Positions 32,975-44,245 of a stretch of 64,000 nucleotides of DNA are shown here, piece by piece. Numbering within the stretch: position 1 is the first letter of the stretch; the number at the start of each line of letters is the position of its first letter. Under the pieces are notes generated by a model that was given only the letters and a program-made list of their open reading frames with translations, was not told the origin of the DNA and did no database searches. A program made the translations under genes and the position numbers. Origin of the DNA: Phytopythium helicoides. Taxonomy: Eukaryota; Oomycota; Peronosporomycetes; Pythiales; Pythiaceae. Location of the stretch: NCBI GenBank assembly GCA_024867545.1, contig JANFNE010000007.1, forward strand, positions 620,001-684,000. Reading direction: 5' to 3'.

Positions 32975-35058
32975 ATGGCGTCGCGACTGGTCCTCGTGGC
33001 GCTCGCAGCGTCACTCGGGGCCTCCTGTTGCGCTGCGGAAGTCAACGGCAGCGCGACGGTCGCCGCGCCTTTCAGCCATTCGTTGGGCCAGGCGTGTGCT
33101 GCTTCCTCGGACTGTCCGAGTCTCGCATGCGTCCATGGGTGCGTAGATGAAGGTGACCGAACAGGTTTCGGCTTGGCATTGACGAGCTCGTGGGGATGAC
33201 CAGAGTGTGCGATTATTGCCGACCGGGACACTTCGACTGCGGAGACTACCCTGGGGACATCTCCAAGCGCTGCCAGTTGCTATTCACAGAGAGCGAGGAT
33301 ACTAGCGAGTCCTCTCCCGTCTATAGCCTCAACGCAAAGAACGAGCAGGTGCAGGCGACCTACTGCGTCGAGAAGGACCTTGTTCGAGCCGTTCGGGTGG
33401 AACGACTTGGCAGGAACACTGGTCGCATTCTTTAGCACGGCAGTAGGCTCAGGCTGCGGTATCGGTGGTGGCGGGCTGATGGTCCCGCTCTTCATCTTTA
33501 TCATGGGTCTGAGTCCAAAGCTTGCGATTCCATTGTCCAAGGCCTCAATCTTCGGGAACGCCATCGCCATCTACCTCTTCAATTTCAACCGAAGACACCC
33601 CAGCCACCCGAATGTGCCAATCATCAACTATGCCGTCGCAGCGGTCATGGAGCCCATGACACTCGTCGGCACCGTCTTCGGTGTCATGCTCAACAAGACT
33701 CTGCCGACGTGGGCCATCCTCGTTCTACTGATCGCGCTACTCTCCACGATCACGTACAAGACGGCGAGCAAAGGGTTCAAGGTAAGTGTTTGAGAGAAGT
33801 GTTGCACTTCTTGGGCAGTCGTTATGCTAATTTGACTTTGCAACTTCCTGTGCAGCTTCGTGAGCGCGAGTCGAAGGAGCAGCAAAAACGTGTGAAAGCA
33901 GCCTTGACCGGGTCGCCTGAATCTAGCCGCTGGTCCATTTTCCCGGTATGTCAATTCCTTCAGCACTTTTCTTTTCTGTGGTAGAGATGATCTCACCGAC
34001 ATTCACAAAATACAGAGATTTGAGGTTGCTGCCGCAGCTCGTCGATGGTTGAATGTGACACGCAGGAACCGGAAGGCTCGCGAGACGCATCTAAAAGATC
34101 TAGAAGACTTCCAAACACTACCACCACTTGTTGAGAATCACCAGCAAGCAGCTGAAGAGCAGTCTCTACTCGCTGGTCAGGGACATGGCAACCAACCATC
34201 CTTCGGGACGTTTGAACGAGGTCCGAATACGCTGTTGATTGCTTCGTGTTACTTACTTGACGCTGACTTCACCCTGCTTCGTTAGCTCCAGCAGATGATG
34301 ACGTGTGGGCATCAACTCGGCACTCGATCCAAGAGCGCGATGCGCGGCGAACTCCATTCAACTACATTTGGCCCCTCGTGGTCTCTTGGCTGGTTATTCT
34401 CACCCAAGCGTTTCTTCGCGGAGGCCACGGTGCTCCAAGTGTCATCGGCGTCCCATGCGGGTCAGACGGATACTGGGTACTCACACTCCTTCCGCTGCTT
34501 ATGCTCGTGGCCATCACAGCGTACATGGGCCGAAAGTTGCGGCTACTGAACCGGCTGAAGGTTCTAAGCGGCTACGCTTTCGATGAAGGGGACATTCACT
34601 GGATCCGATACCGTGTCGTCGCACTTCCGGGACTCTGCATCATCGCAGGCATTGCAGCGGGACTACTTGGAGTTGGTGGTGGGATGGTGAAGGGTCCGAT
34701 TATGTTGGAAATGGGGATCCTCCCCGCAGTTCAGTCGGCAACGACCAGCTACATGATTTTGTTCACATCGTCGTCCACGACGCTGCAGTTTGCAATCAAC
34801 GGCCAGTTCCCGGGCGAAAAGCAGTACGACTACGCGCTATGGTTCATCTGTGTCGGCTTTTTTGGCGGACTTACTGGCCAATACGTTGTTGCGATGCTGG
34901 TCAAGCGCTTCAAGCGCGAGTCAATCATCGTGTTTCTCATGGCAGCGACGATCGGACTGTCCGCTGTTGCTATGAGTCTGGTAAGTTTCCAGTCGACTCT
35001 CGCCGACGTTGAGCGTGGGGTACATTTGGGCCTCAATGGCCTTTGCGATGCTGCATAG
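32975..35058 (+). CDS. TauE/SafE-type anion exporter with Cys-rich ectodomain
   Basis: Membrane protein of about 602 aa in the TauE/SafE family (sulfite/organosulfonate exporter-like). Exons 32975-33138, 33204-33781, 33856-33945, 34016-34220 and 34286-35058. MASRLVLVALAASLGASCCA is a signal peptide, followed by an ectodomain with about eleven cysteines (QACAASSDCPSLACVHG, VCDYCRPGHFDCGDY). The two halves of the transporter each carry the glycine hallmark: GSGCGIGGGGLMVPLFIF and AAGLLGVGGGMVKGPIMLEM. A cytosolic basic/acidic loop of about 110 residues lies between them. It ends near DVERGVHLGLNGLC, as in plant homologues. An extra base at CC 33378-33379 breaks the frame before LFEPFGWNDLAGT; without it the exon sum is divisible by three. 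Substrate not predictable. Confidence 0.82.
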
Positions 35059-35126
35059 ATTAGAATTGCGCCAAAGTAGAATGACTTTAACCTGAATGCA
35101 GGCCTTTGCGAGAAAAGATTCAGTAT

Positions 35127-36889
35127 CTAGACGCTACTCTTTGTTGTGTTTGTTGCGGAGTGGTCAGCGTGTAGCCATACGAATTTGAATGTGTAGTCAA
35201 AGCCTGCACAAATCACGCGTGGTCCAATTAGTCTGGAAGCGGTATGTCTGAGATGACTACGAATGAAGACCCTACCATTATGATACAGTGCTGGCTTTGC
35301 AATGTACAGCGTCCAGAAAATAATCCTTGTCTTCACTCCATGCCACTGGTTTTCGAGCACAAACACAAGTTGCGATAGCCCCCGGCAAGTTGAATTTGTG
35401 CCTCAGCAGAGTATGAGGCACAATCAGTGAGAGCAACTCGAGTACGCGTAGAAATACAAATTGGAGATTGTGTGGTGGAGCTCCTCAGTGGTCATACTGT
35501 TGAGCTGCGAAATGAACATGCGGTTGGACATGTGATAGACGGCAGCAGTGTACGTGGCTAACCATTGCGGACTGCAGCACTCACCAAAGATAAACGGGAT
35601 GATGAACTCAACGTAGTGAACGAGCAACAAAAACTCCGTCAAGTAGAGCAGGCGCCGAACAGCATCAAGATACCGTCGTTCTAATAGGCCAGTCTCGTCG
35701 ATCGCTGGCTCGTCTCCTGGAACAACTTTCGCTGGTCTTACTATGATATGGGCTCTATCCAGAAGTTTTGGTACATCGTTCGCAGTTGGAGCCGTCGAAG
35801 GCTTTGCGAGTGTGAGAAGCCCTGAGAGGTGTCGCATTCGATCTAGCGTCGAGTATCGGCTGACACGTCTCGCACTAGGATGCTGCTGCTGCTGCGGTTT
35901 TGATTTGTAGTACTCTGTTTCAATGACGTCTGCCGCGCGATCAACGTAGGAGCAATTTTGATGCCCTATAGACGCTGCCTCCCACCCTCTCTTTGCTGGC
36001 CCCACCTTCTCATGAATATCAATGACTTCTGCAAGTAGGAGACTCACCTCGTGCAGCGATACCACGAGCTGAATAAAGTCGATAGTCATGAGGCCGACGG
36101 TCGTGAGTAGAGAAGGTGTGATCTGCATGCAGTGCATGGTGAAGATAGCGCTATAGACGTCGGCAGTCATGATGGCCAGCTCCAGTAGTTCATCGCGCAA
36201 GTGGGTTAGCGAGTTGCAATACCAAGCGCGCAGAAGCACCTTGATCCCAGGCATGAGAAACAGCGGAAATGCCTTGAGACGCTGTGGAACCATCGTGTAG
36301 AGAAACATATACAACGGGTACACGAGAACGAGCGCATTATGCCTTGACCAGACTAGAATCGCATTCGTGATGGGCTGTCGGAGCGCCTCACCTTGCTCTC
36401 TTACATACCTTCCCCAGGAAACCACCATTGCGAGGATTATGAAAACCATCCAAATCGGAGACGTTGTGATGATCGAGAATGGAATCGGAAAGCCAATCTG
36501 AAAGACAAGACCGAAGCTAGCGCCAATCGTAGCAGATGCCACGACCACCGACTGAACTGTATTTCGGCGAACCGAAAATGGCATAGTCGGCAAAAAGTGT
36601 GCAAACTGGGCGAACAAGATGAAACAGAAAATGATAGTCATGAGGTGTAGCGCCTACGTTCTTCTCCATGTCCATCGTCGGTGGGTTGAGTGGGATCAGC
36701 TCGAGCAATAGTGTCACTGCCAGCCCTGGCACTGGTGGTCAGCAGCACAAACGCCACGACGCACTACGTACTGGTTTCCTGGATGTGGTTTGCCAGCGCC
36801 ACCACTCGTTGCAGTGAGTACGTGCCATTCTGCTCGACGCGAATGGCGTCGGTCACCCAGCGGATAGGTTTTTGGACCCACGGGATCAT
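35127..36889 (-). CDS. Oomycete multi-pass membrane protein, copy E (frame-broken)
   Basis: Fifth paralogue. Start MIPWVQKPIRWVTDAIRVEQ (36887-36889), then NGTYSLQRVVALANHIQET. Between 36590 and 36790 the frame changes about three times (PGLAVTLLLELIPLNPP, then TIIFCFILFAQFAHFLPTM), with a few residues missing relative to the paralogues. The rest is good: FPIPFSIITTSPIWMVF, HLRDELLELAIM, DVYSAIFTMHCMQITPSL, a 150-residue loop with a poly-Gln/His spot, and YLTEFLLLVHYVEFIIPFIF. Where the others have an intron of about 70 nt, this copy has a 27-nt GT-AG segment (35558-35584) that is also open in frame. Two more breaks (near 35444 and GGGGG at about 35390) precede the last exon GFDYTFKFVWLHADHSATN. 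It could be functional with assembly errors or an ageing pseudogene. Convergent with the TauE-type gene. Confidence 0.65.
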
Positions 36890-37494
36890 GGCTTGACGGG
36901 GGGACAACTCGTGTTTGAAGCTAGTTGTGTTCACTCTAGTTGGCTGTGCGAACGCAACCACTAGTGAGCAGGCTAACTTTGGCTCAACACAGTCATCATC
37001 CCCGCTCAACATCACAAGACATGCTTTCCTTGTGACGAAAAGAAAAAAGCTATGAAAATCTGACAAGAAAAAAAAAGCTGAAAAAAAGAAACTTCCATTT
37101 GCACTATCGGCTTCCAGAGCCTGCAAGGATCTCTCGCAACGCGCTCGCAACGCGCTGGTGCCATTCGCCGTCCCCTCCAGAGCCCGCTCTCGGCCGGAAA
37201 GGCTCTGTCGGCAGCTTCCGGCGCGCCTCTCCGACGCTCCATTTTCCCCATCTGGCGTCGTGGTCACCTGCCGCATTTACGCCAATGAGCGCTCGCTCCG
37301 GGCTTCAATCACGGCTTCCCGCGCTCCGATTGGCCCATTCGCGCATAGGCGAGCGGCACTGACTCCTCGCTGGCTCACGAGCAGACCGCCGGAGTCATCG
37401 CCACTCGCGGACTCGCCCGCCACCTCGCGCCGACCGCCCCGCTCCGTCGCCCCGACGGCCTTAAAGCTCCTTCGCGCCAGCGCCAGCGGCGGCC
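36890..37494. promoter_or_regulatory. Divergent promoter, CCAAT boxes
   Basis: About 600 bases between copy E and the EamA transporter. CCAAT at 37282-37286 and ATTGG at 37329-37333, 210 and 165 bases before the EamA start. A run of A and AAG repeats around 37040-37090 lies nearer copy E. No gene is visible. Confidence 0.5.
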
Positions 37495-38403
37495 ATGCTC
37501 ATGACGCAGGGCGTGTCGATCGCGGTCATCAACTCGGTGGTGAACGCGCTGTGCGACCCGCTGCGCAAGTACCTGACCAAGTTCATGGACCCGTTCATGG
37601 TGGTGGCGGCCCGCGGGCTCGTGCAGGCGCCGCTCTTCTGCCTCTGGGCGCTCGCGGACACTGGCGGCGTGCTGCCGCCGCTCAATCGGCTCTTCTGGAC
37701 CTCGGTCTGCATCTCGGGCGTCATCAACATCGCCACCAGCTACCTGTACAACCGCAGCATCCAGATCTCGACGCTCTCGGCCACCGTGCCCTTCCTCTCC
37801 TTCACGCCGGCCTTCCTCGTCGTCGTCGCGTTCCTCATTCTCGGCGAGGTGCCCACGGTGTCAGGCGTGCTCGGCGTCTCCATCGCAGTGCTAGGCGGGT
37901 TCTGGCTCCAGGGCACCAAGGACGACCACGTCGCCAAGGACTTCCCGCTAGACTCGGCCAGCGCCAGCAAAGGATCCATGTACATGATCATCGTCGCCTT
38001 CCTGTGGAGCATCTCGAACGCCTTCGACAAGATCGGCGTGCAGAACTCGTCGCCGCTCGTCTATGGCGCCACGATCCAGGTCATGGTGGCCGTCGGCAGC
38101 TTCATCCTGCACCGCCTGCGCGTGGGCGGCGAGGATATCTACCACCCCATCGGCACTGAGGTCAAGATCCCCTGGGGTTTTGTCGTGCTCGCGGGCGTCA
38201 CTAGCGTCGTCGCGTACTACATCAACCTGGTGGCGACGCAGTACCTCGAGGTGTCGTACGTGATCGCCATCAAGCGCTCTGGCTGCATCTGGAGCGTGCT
38301 CATGGGCCGCTTCCTGTTCCGCGAGCGGGGTCTACGCAAGAAGATCCCGAGCATCCTGCTCATGGTCATCGGTGTTGCCTGTATTGTGTTGGGGAAGGAG
38401 TGA
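37495..38403 (+). CDS. EamA/DMT-superfamily transporter
   Basis: Single-exon drug/metabolite-superfamily transporter of 302 aa with about ten membrane helices in two EamA halves. First half: INSVVNALCDPLRKYLTKF, SATVPFLSFTPAFLVVVAFL and ILGEVPTVSGVLGVSIAVLG. Second half: MIIVAFLWSISNAFDKIGVQ, GFVVLAGVTSVVAYYINLVA, VSYVIAIKRSGCIWSVLMGR and LLMVIGVACIVLGKE. The P-F-L-S-F-TP and GE motifs are typical. Substrate unknown. The frame is intact and strongly GC-biased at third positions. ATG 37495 is followed by a second Met at residue 3. Confidence 0.87.
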   Translation: MLMTQGVSIAVINSVVNALCDPLRKYLTKFMDPFMVVAARGLVQAPLFCLWALADTGGVLPPLNRLFWTSVCISGVINIATSYLYNRSIQISTLSATVPFLSFTPAFLVVVAFLILGEVPTVSGVLGVSIAVLGGFWLQGTKDDHVAKDFPLDSASASKGSMYMIIVAFLWSISNAFDKIGVQNSSPLVYGATIQVMVAVGSFILHRLRVGGEDIYHPIGTEVKIPWGFVVLAGVTSVVAYYINLVATQYLEVSYVIAIKRSGCIWSVLMGRFLFRERGLRKKIPSILLMVIGVACIVLGKE

Positions 38404-38531
38404 GCGGGAGCAAGCTCCTCCGATTGCGTGCATAAGTTACCAATATTCGAGCGAGGCGTCATGTGTCGTTGGCTACATGCAGATGGTTGTCTTTACCCTT
38501 TATCCTACTACTTGTTGTCCACCCCCCTGGC

Positions 38532-39052
38532 TCAGCTGAAGAGCTCGTCGGACGCGAACGCCTTGGCCTCGGGCGTCTCGAGCCACGCCTCGGACTGCGC
38601 AATGTCGTTCTGGATGGACGCGACGAGCGCGTCGAGCGACGGGAAGTCCATCTCTGGCCGCAGGTATCCGTTGATGAGGAACTTGAGCTTGGCGCCGTAA
38701 AAGTCCTCGTCAAACTTGTGCAGCAGGTGCGGCTCGACCGTCTTCTCCTGCGTCGTCGAGCGCGAGCCCTGCGTCAGCACCCGAGGCCGCTCTCCCTCGC
38801 CCCCGCCCGCGCACGCACCTTGTTCTTGAAGTACGGGTTCCAGCCGATGCTGGCCACGGCCTTGAACGGCCCCCGGCCGTCCACCGACGCCCAGCCGCAG
38901 TAAATGCCCGTCGGCAGCTGCTCGAGCGTCTCGCCCAGCTCCTCGCTCGACAGGTTGGCCGTGGGGCACCCCAGCTGCTTTCCGCCGCGCCCAAAGCCCT
39001 CGACCACCGTCGCCTGCAGGCGGATCACGCGCGGCAGCAGCTCCACGCCCAT
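38532..39052 (-). CDS. RFK: Riboflavin kinase (flavokinase)
   Basis: Monofunctional ATP:riboflavin 5'-phosphotransferase, 149 aa, making FMN from riboflavin; close in length to the human enzyme. Exons 38819-39052 and 38532-38747 with a 71-nt intron. Motifs: VVEGFGRGGKQLGCPTANL (phosphate-binding and Mg-binding PTAN), GIYCGWASVDG, VASIGWNPYF, TVEPHLLHKFDEDFYG (catalytic Glu region) and LINGYLRPEMDFPSLDALVA. Start MGVELLPRVIRLQ fits the family; an upstream ATG (39164) would add a basic leader but in a different frame. No bifunctional FAD synthetase domain is fused. Two CCAAT/ATTGG boxes (39229-39233, 39265-39269) lie about 200 bases upstream. Confidence 0.92.
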
Positions 39053-40041
39053 CGCGGCCTCTGACGTACGTCGCCGCCCAGGAAACTGGAGAAATGCGGC
39101 GCTTTGATGCGCTGCGATGGGATTGCGACGGCGCAGGGTGTCGCGAGCGCCGGGTCACTTGCATTCACTATGGACATACGATTCCGTTGTGATCGCGTTG
39201 TGATCGCGTCAGCAAGTCTGGCATTCAGCCAATGATAAGCCTGCTTTCTGTGCTGTCAACGCTGATTGGCTGGAGGGAGATGATGACGATAACGAGGCTT
39301 GATTACTGTAAACCCCATAAAAGCAAAGACTGTATACTTGAATATCAAATATTTTCCAACTGACACGAAATTGCATTGATGTAAGACACAGTATACTATA
39401 GCCTTGTATTTTCAATAATGTTGAGTTAATGATTGTTGCCCCAATCAGGGAAGAGAAACCTTCGCAAACCCTTCGCGAAACATTCGCACTACATGTATCG
39501 ATTGCAAGCAGTCATGGTCATGCACATGAATAATCAATATCATCCAGTCTATTTACAAAATATATAATGAGTGAACGTTCCGTGCGTGTTCGGTACGGAA
39601 ATCCTCACAAATAATATAAGTCATTTTGAGGGGTTTTGTGAGTTATGGTGAGCTTTTGAGTGATGCTCACCTGTCGTGTAAAATACCGTTCGCATTCCAG
39701 CATTTAAGGCGGAGTGGCTACAAGCCCAAGGCGGCGAGCGAACTCGGCTACTGCAGCAACACCCGAGCCCCCTGCTTCGCGGCCCAGAGCGACCCAGCGA
39801 GCCCCGTGCGACGCTATGAGTGTGGTCCACGGTCGGCGCCCCAGCGGCGACCACGTGTCTCGCGACACCACCACCAGCAGCGTCGGCCCCGTGGGCGGCC
39901 GGCCCGCGCGTTTCCCGTCGGCGTCGACGTCGACACTCTCGGCCTCGGCCGCGCCCTTCGCGATGGTGCCGAGCGCCGTTCGGATCCACGGTGCGCACGC
40001 CAATGTGAGGCACGTGGCGTCGGCGGCTCCTCCGGTCGCGA
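39053..40041. other. Intergenic: AT-rich part then GC-rich 5' region
   Basis: 39053-39700 is AT-rich with CCAAT/ATTGG boxes serving the riboflavin kinase side. 39700-40041 is GC-rich with long open frames on both strands, none with family-like sequence. It is probably the 5' region of the ZNF598 homologue; a longer N-terminus there cannot be excluded. Confidence 0.45.
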
Positions 40042-42237
40042 ATGGCGACGACGGAGCGGACAGGCGGGAGAAAGCGCGCGCGCAGCGACCGCGCTAAGCC
40101 TAGGAGCAAAGGCAGCGGTAGCGGCGGCGGGAACGACGACGACCTCGAAGACAAGGCACCGGCGCCGGCCTCGACTGCCGAGCAGAACGGGCAGCAGAAC
40201 GGGAAAGTCGCCAAGAAGAAGCGTAACAGGAAGAAGAAGCAGCACACCGACGAGAAACCAAAGCAACTGGCGGACGCGCCGGATGCAGCTCAAGCGGACG
40301 CTGAGCTGGAGGCCAAACCCGCGCCAGAAGAAGAACAGGAGGAGGAAGGTGACACCTGAGTATTGTCTGTTGTGCGCCGACCCGATCGAGTTCTACGCGA
40401 TCGGCGAGTGCAACCACCTGGGCATCTGCAGCCGCTGCTCCATGCGCATGCGCATGATCATGAAGGACCGCAACTGTCCGATGTGCAAGACGCCGCTGGA
40501 GCGAGTCATCGTGAGCAGCGAGCCGCGCGAATTCGAGAGCTTTGAGCTGTGGGGCGACGTTGCTGGCTGGGACTCGGTGCTCGATGAACCCTCGGATATG
40601 ATTTATTACTCGTGCAGGCCGCACTACGAAGCGATGCGTAAGCTTCGCGAGTTTGGCCTGTCGCGTGAAGAAGTGCCGTGAAGTGCTGCACTCGCTTGGT
40701 GCGCTCAAGGAGCACCTGCGGCACTCACACGGTGCTGAGTTCTGCGAGCTCTGTCTGCAGCACCAGACGTTTTTCATCCAGGAGCAGCAAGTGTTCACCA
40801 AGAACAGCATCAAGGCGCACAACGTCGGAAAGAACCGAGCCAATGGGCCGAAGCAGTCAACTGGCAACAAGGACTTTCACCCCGTGTGCCAATTTTGTAA
40901 GAAGCGCTTCTATGGTGATCTGGAGCTGTACAATCATCTCGAGCGCGACCACTTCAAGTGCCACATCTGCAAGATCGAGCACGAGTATTACCGTAACTAG
41001 TACGTATCTTGCTCAAGAGTGCGATGCTGCTCATTGATGTCGCAATGCGACTAACGATCGTGCTGATGTCGTGCAGTGCGAGTCTGGAAACACACTTCCG
41101 TCGTGAGCATCACCTTTGCGAAGACCCGAAGTGGTGCGTTCCTTGCATTGCTTTGATCGTGTCCGATGCGTAGATAGATTCTGACAATCGTTGCTCTCAT
41201 GCAGCTTGGCTCTTCGCTTTGTTGTGTTCCCGAACGACATTGACTATCAGGGGCATATGAGCTCGGTGCACGGAGTGCAGAACCGCCTCTTGTTCAACTT
41301 TCAAGTTGCGCGTGGAGGTGAGAACCCCGTTGCCCCTAGCCGTATGAATGACGGCCCGGACCATTGGAATGTTGATGAGCACCAGACGATCCCATTCCAG
41401 CCAGCAGCTACTCCGCAAGCTCAGCTAGAGTCGGCGTTTCCGGCGCTGCCGATGCCTGCCGCTCCCGCTCCCCCTCCGCTTGCAGCACCAGCGATCGCTC
41501 GCCCTGCAGCGTTTGGCTCTGGGAGTCCGCCGAATCCGGTTCCTGTTTCTGTGGTCCCTCGTGGCCAAGCTGTTCGTAACCAGCGTTTTGCGCGTGCTTT
41601 AGGCCTCATTCACCCCAGCCGTGACAACCCTGAGGCGTTCGAGGAAGAAATGAAGACTCCAACTTACCCAGAGAGGCTTGTTAACTGGGCGAAGGCAAAC
41701 ACCGGCTACTTACTGGTCATTGAGCGGCGTCTGGAGCGCATTGTTTCGGAACCGAGCTGCCACAGCGTAAATCTTCGTGTGATGCCTTCAAATGAGCGAG
41801 GGTTGATGCACGATCTCGCGAGCGCGTACGGTGTTTCTTCCGAGTCATTTGGCGAAGATCCTCGGCGCCGCATCTCGTTTTTCAAGAAGGACGGAGCGCG
41901 TGTTCCTCAAGTGTTGCTGTCCACCGTTGCTAGCGGAGCGTTCTTGCGTCCGACGCAAACCGCTAGCGGGCGACTGACATTCATGCCTCTGCGTGGACAG
42001 CCGGCACCTGCAGCCGCTGCTGCTCCCGCCCAACCCATGCCAGTGAACCGTGGATGGGAGAGGATCGAAAAGCCCAAGCGGCCGGTGGTTAAGGACGCTT
42101 GGAGTGACGATGAAGACGATAGCAACAATAACCAGAGCGACCAGCAGCAGCAGCAAGAGCAGCAGCAAGAGCAGCAGCAGAGCGGCGCTCGTTCTGCGGA
42201 GGAGGTCAACAGCGCATTTGCTGACGAGGAAGAGTGA
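40042..42237 (+). CDS. ZNF598: RING-C2H2 ubiquitin ligase, ZNF598/Hel2 type
   Basis: E3 ligase of about 681 aa that in other eukaryotes ubiquitinates ribosomal proteins on collided ribosomes. Exons 40042-40999, 41077-41133 and 41205-42237. A Lys-rich low-complexity N-terminus (KVAKKKRNRKKKQH) leads to the RING finger: CLLCADPIEFYAIGECNH, ICSRCSMRMRM, NCPMCKTPLERV. Then come C2H2-type fingers: CRVKKCREVLHSLGALKEHL, FCELCLQHQTFF, VCQFCKKRFYGDLELYNHLE, HFKCHICKIEHEYYRNYASL and LCEDPKCLALRFVVFPNDID. The C-terminal third is Pro/Ala-rich and ends in a poly-Gln tract. Two frame breaks (GG at about 40348 and GG 40655-40656), each one extra base, split the ORF; removing both makes the exon sum divisible by three, so I consider the gene intact. 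Confidence 0.88.
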
Positions 42238-42478
42238 ACTGCGACGTTGGGACATTCGATGGCGTTCTTTGACGGGGAGAGAGATACGAAGCGCTTGGCA
42301 TTCCATGCGTGCTGTGCGGACCTCGAGTAAATAGACCCATTATCAGTTGATGACTGACTTGCTAGAGTACTGCGCCTGCCGGCTGCCTTTATTTCCTTTT
42401 TTCTGATGTTTTACATGTCGACAGGCGTCTCGAGATGACCCCAAAAACGAGAACGAACTGCCATAGAATACCCTTTTT

Positions 42479-44245
42479 CTAAGCGGACGACCACGAAACC
42501 ACCATGGCCGTGATGTTGTCCATTGAGCGCTTGCTCAGCGCGTCCTCCACGAGCGCACTTGCTGCGAATCGCAGAGCCTCACTAGTCGGGCTCGTTTCTT
42601 CTTCGTCGGCGTCGAACTCGGCCACCTTAGTGCGGGCGAGGCGCACGGCGTCGTTGTCGCTCAGTCGATCCCACAGCCCGTCGCTTGCAAACACCATGAG
42701 CTCATTGCTAGCGTTCGCTACGTCCACAACCGTGATGTCGGGTTCGACCGACACGAGCGGGCCGGAGCAAGACGCCGGCAAATTCACCTTGAGTGGATGG
42801 TCTCCCAGCGACCGACTGATTGCCAGTCGGAGCGGAACACCATCGTGTGCCACACGCCAGCAGCCAGAGTGCACGACCTTACCGCCCGCAGCTTCCACGC
42901 GGGCAGTCTCCTCAGCCAAATCCGGCTTGTGGTCGACAGACACGCGGATGGCTTCGTGATCGTTCTCATCGTCTAGTTCGCTGCTGGAGCGCGAGAACAC
43001 GCCGCGCGAGTCACCAATGTTAGCGACAAACAGCTTGCCGCCAACCAGTAGTCCGAGCAGTACGGTCGATCCGTCCCGCTTACCCATGCGAACGGTGCGC
43101 GCCAAGATCTCGTCGTCTACCGTCTCGAAAGTCTCTATCAGTAGCTTGCGAACTCGCGTCACGTCCTCGGAGCTCATCGGGCCGCCACGCGCGCGACGAT
43201 TTACCTCGCGCAACACCTCGCTCTCCGACAAGCACCTCGCGAAAGCGGTTGCGCGCGTAGTCGGCCGCAAAGGCGCCGTTGTGGCCGTCGTAAATGGCGA
43301 AAAGGCTGGGGGCCGTGGTCACGACCACCGGCAGCGGAGCCGTCGGGTCCGGGTCGAACATCATCTCGTCATCGTCCAGACTGTGGATCGTGTCGTCCTC
43401 GAACAGCCGCTCGACGACAGAGAACCGATCCTCCATGTACGCGCGCGCACCTTGCGCCAACGCGACACCGACGCGGACCCGGAGCCGTCCACTGCCGCGC
43501 GGCTTCTCTCGACGCAAGGGGCTGCCACTTTCGTCAACAGGGCACGACTCGCCGTCCGTGTCGTCTACATCGTCGTCGCTATCGTTTTCGTCCTCGACAC
43601 GGCTGCCTGTGCTTCTGTTACTGGGGCTGGTCGGGAGGCAAAAGCGCGACGAGAAGGCGTAGCAGCGCGAGAGCGTGGGCGCCTCCTCATTGCGGAAGCG
43701 GTCGAGCGCCGTCCCGATGACGTCGACTCGACGCTTCTTCTTTTGTTCCTTCAGCTTGGGCGACTCCTTGGTCGTCTCCTTGGTCGCCTCAACGCCACGC
43801 TGCGGTGCGTCCGTCATGCGTCTCTCCAGCAGCCTTCCGCGCACCGTCTTGCGGTCAGCCAGGACCGTCTTGGCTGCCATCACAGGCCACTCATCAGGGT
43901 CCTGCGACATTCCGGCCCGGCGATGATCGGCGTCGAGCCAAGCGCCAACGAACCTGGCGCGAGCGACGACGGCGTGGGGGGCGACGCGGCCGGCAGCGAC
44001 GTGGCGCGCTTGCGCTTGAGCGCGGCGCTGGGCGAGAGCGCAGGCTTGGGCAGCGCCTGGCCGGTGCGCGCAGCCTTGAGGCGCAGCGCCACGCGCGCGC
44101 TCAGCGCGTTGCCGGCGCTGCCCGAGTCGCTGAGCGCGGGCTGCTCGTCCGCCAGCTCCACCATCTCGAGCGCGCGCGACACCAGCACGTTGGGCGAGCG
44201 CGGCGACAGCGCGCGGCGCTCGGCGGCTACCAGCACCTCCACCAT
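42479..44245 (-). CDS. PP2C-type protein phosphatase
   Basis: Metal-dependent Ser/Thr phosphatase of about 588 aa. A disordered N-terminus (MVEVLVAAERRALSPRSPNV, about 200 residues) and an acidic stretch precede the catalytic domain: GARAYMEDRFSVVERL (metal-binding E-D), LFAIYDGHNGAFAADYARNR (DGH with Asn in place of the usual Gly), GSTVLLGLLVGGKLFVANIG, GDSRGVF, LAISRSLGDHPLK, MVFASDGLWDRLSDNDAV (DG) and RSMDNITAMVVSW (DN). Two frame breaks, near 43911-43920 (one base missing) and 43229-43232 (one extra), cancel each other overall. Single exon otherwise. The start at 44243-44245 opens the same frame as the C-terminus. Target unknown. Confidence 0.85.

Noticed and set aside
25391..35058. RxLR, Crinkler or other host-targeted effectors among secreted proteins
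   Set aside because: The signal-peptide proteins here are a carboxypeptidase and a transporter; neither carries an RxLR-dEER or LFLAK-type motif after the leader.
39626..40681. 351-codon open frame upstream of and into the RING domain
   Set aside because: It is in the RING frame only because of an extra base near 40348. The Lys-rich MATTERTGG frame from 40042 gives a coding length divisible by three after removing the two breaks.
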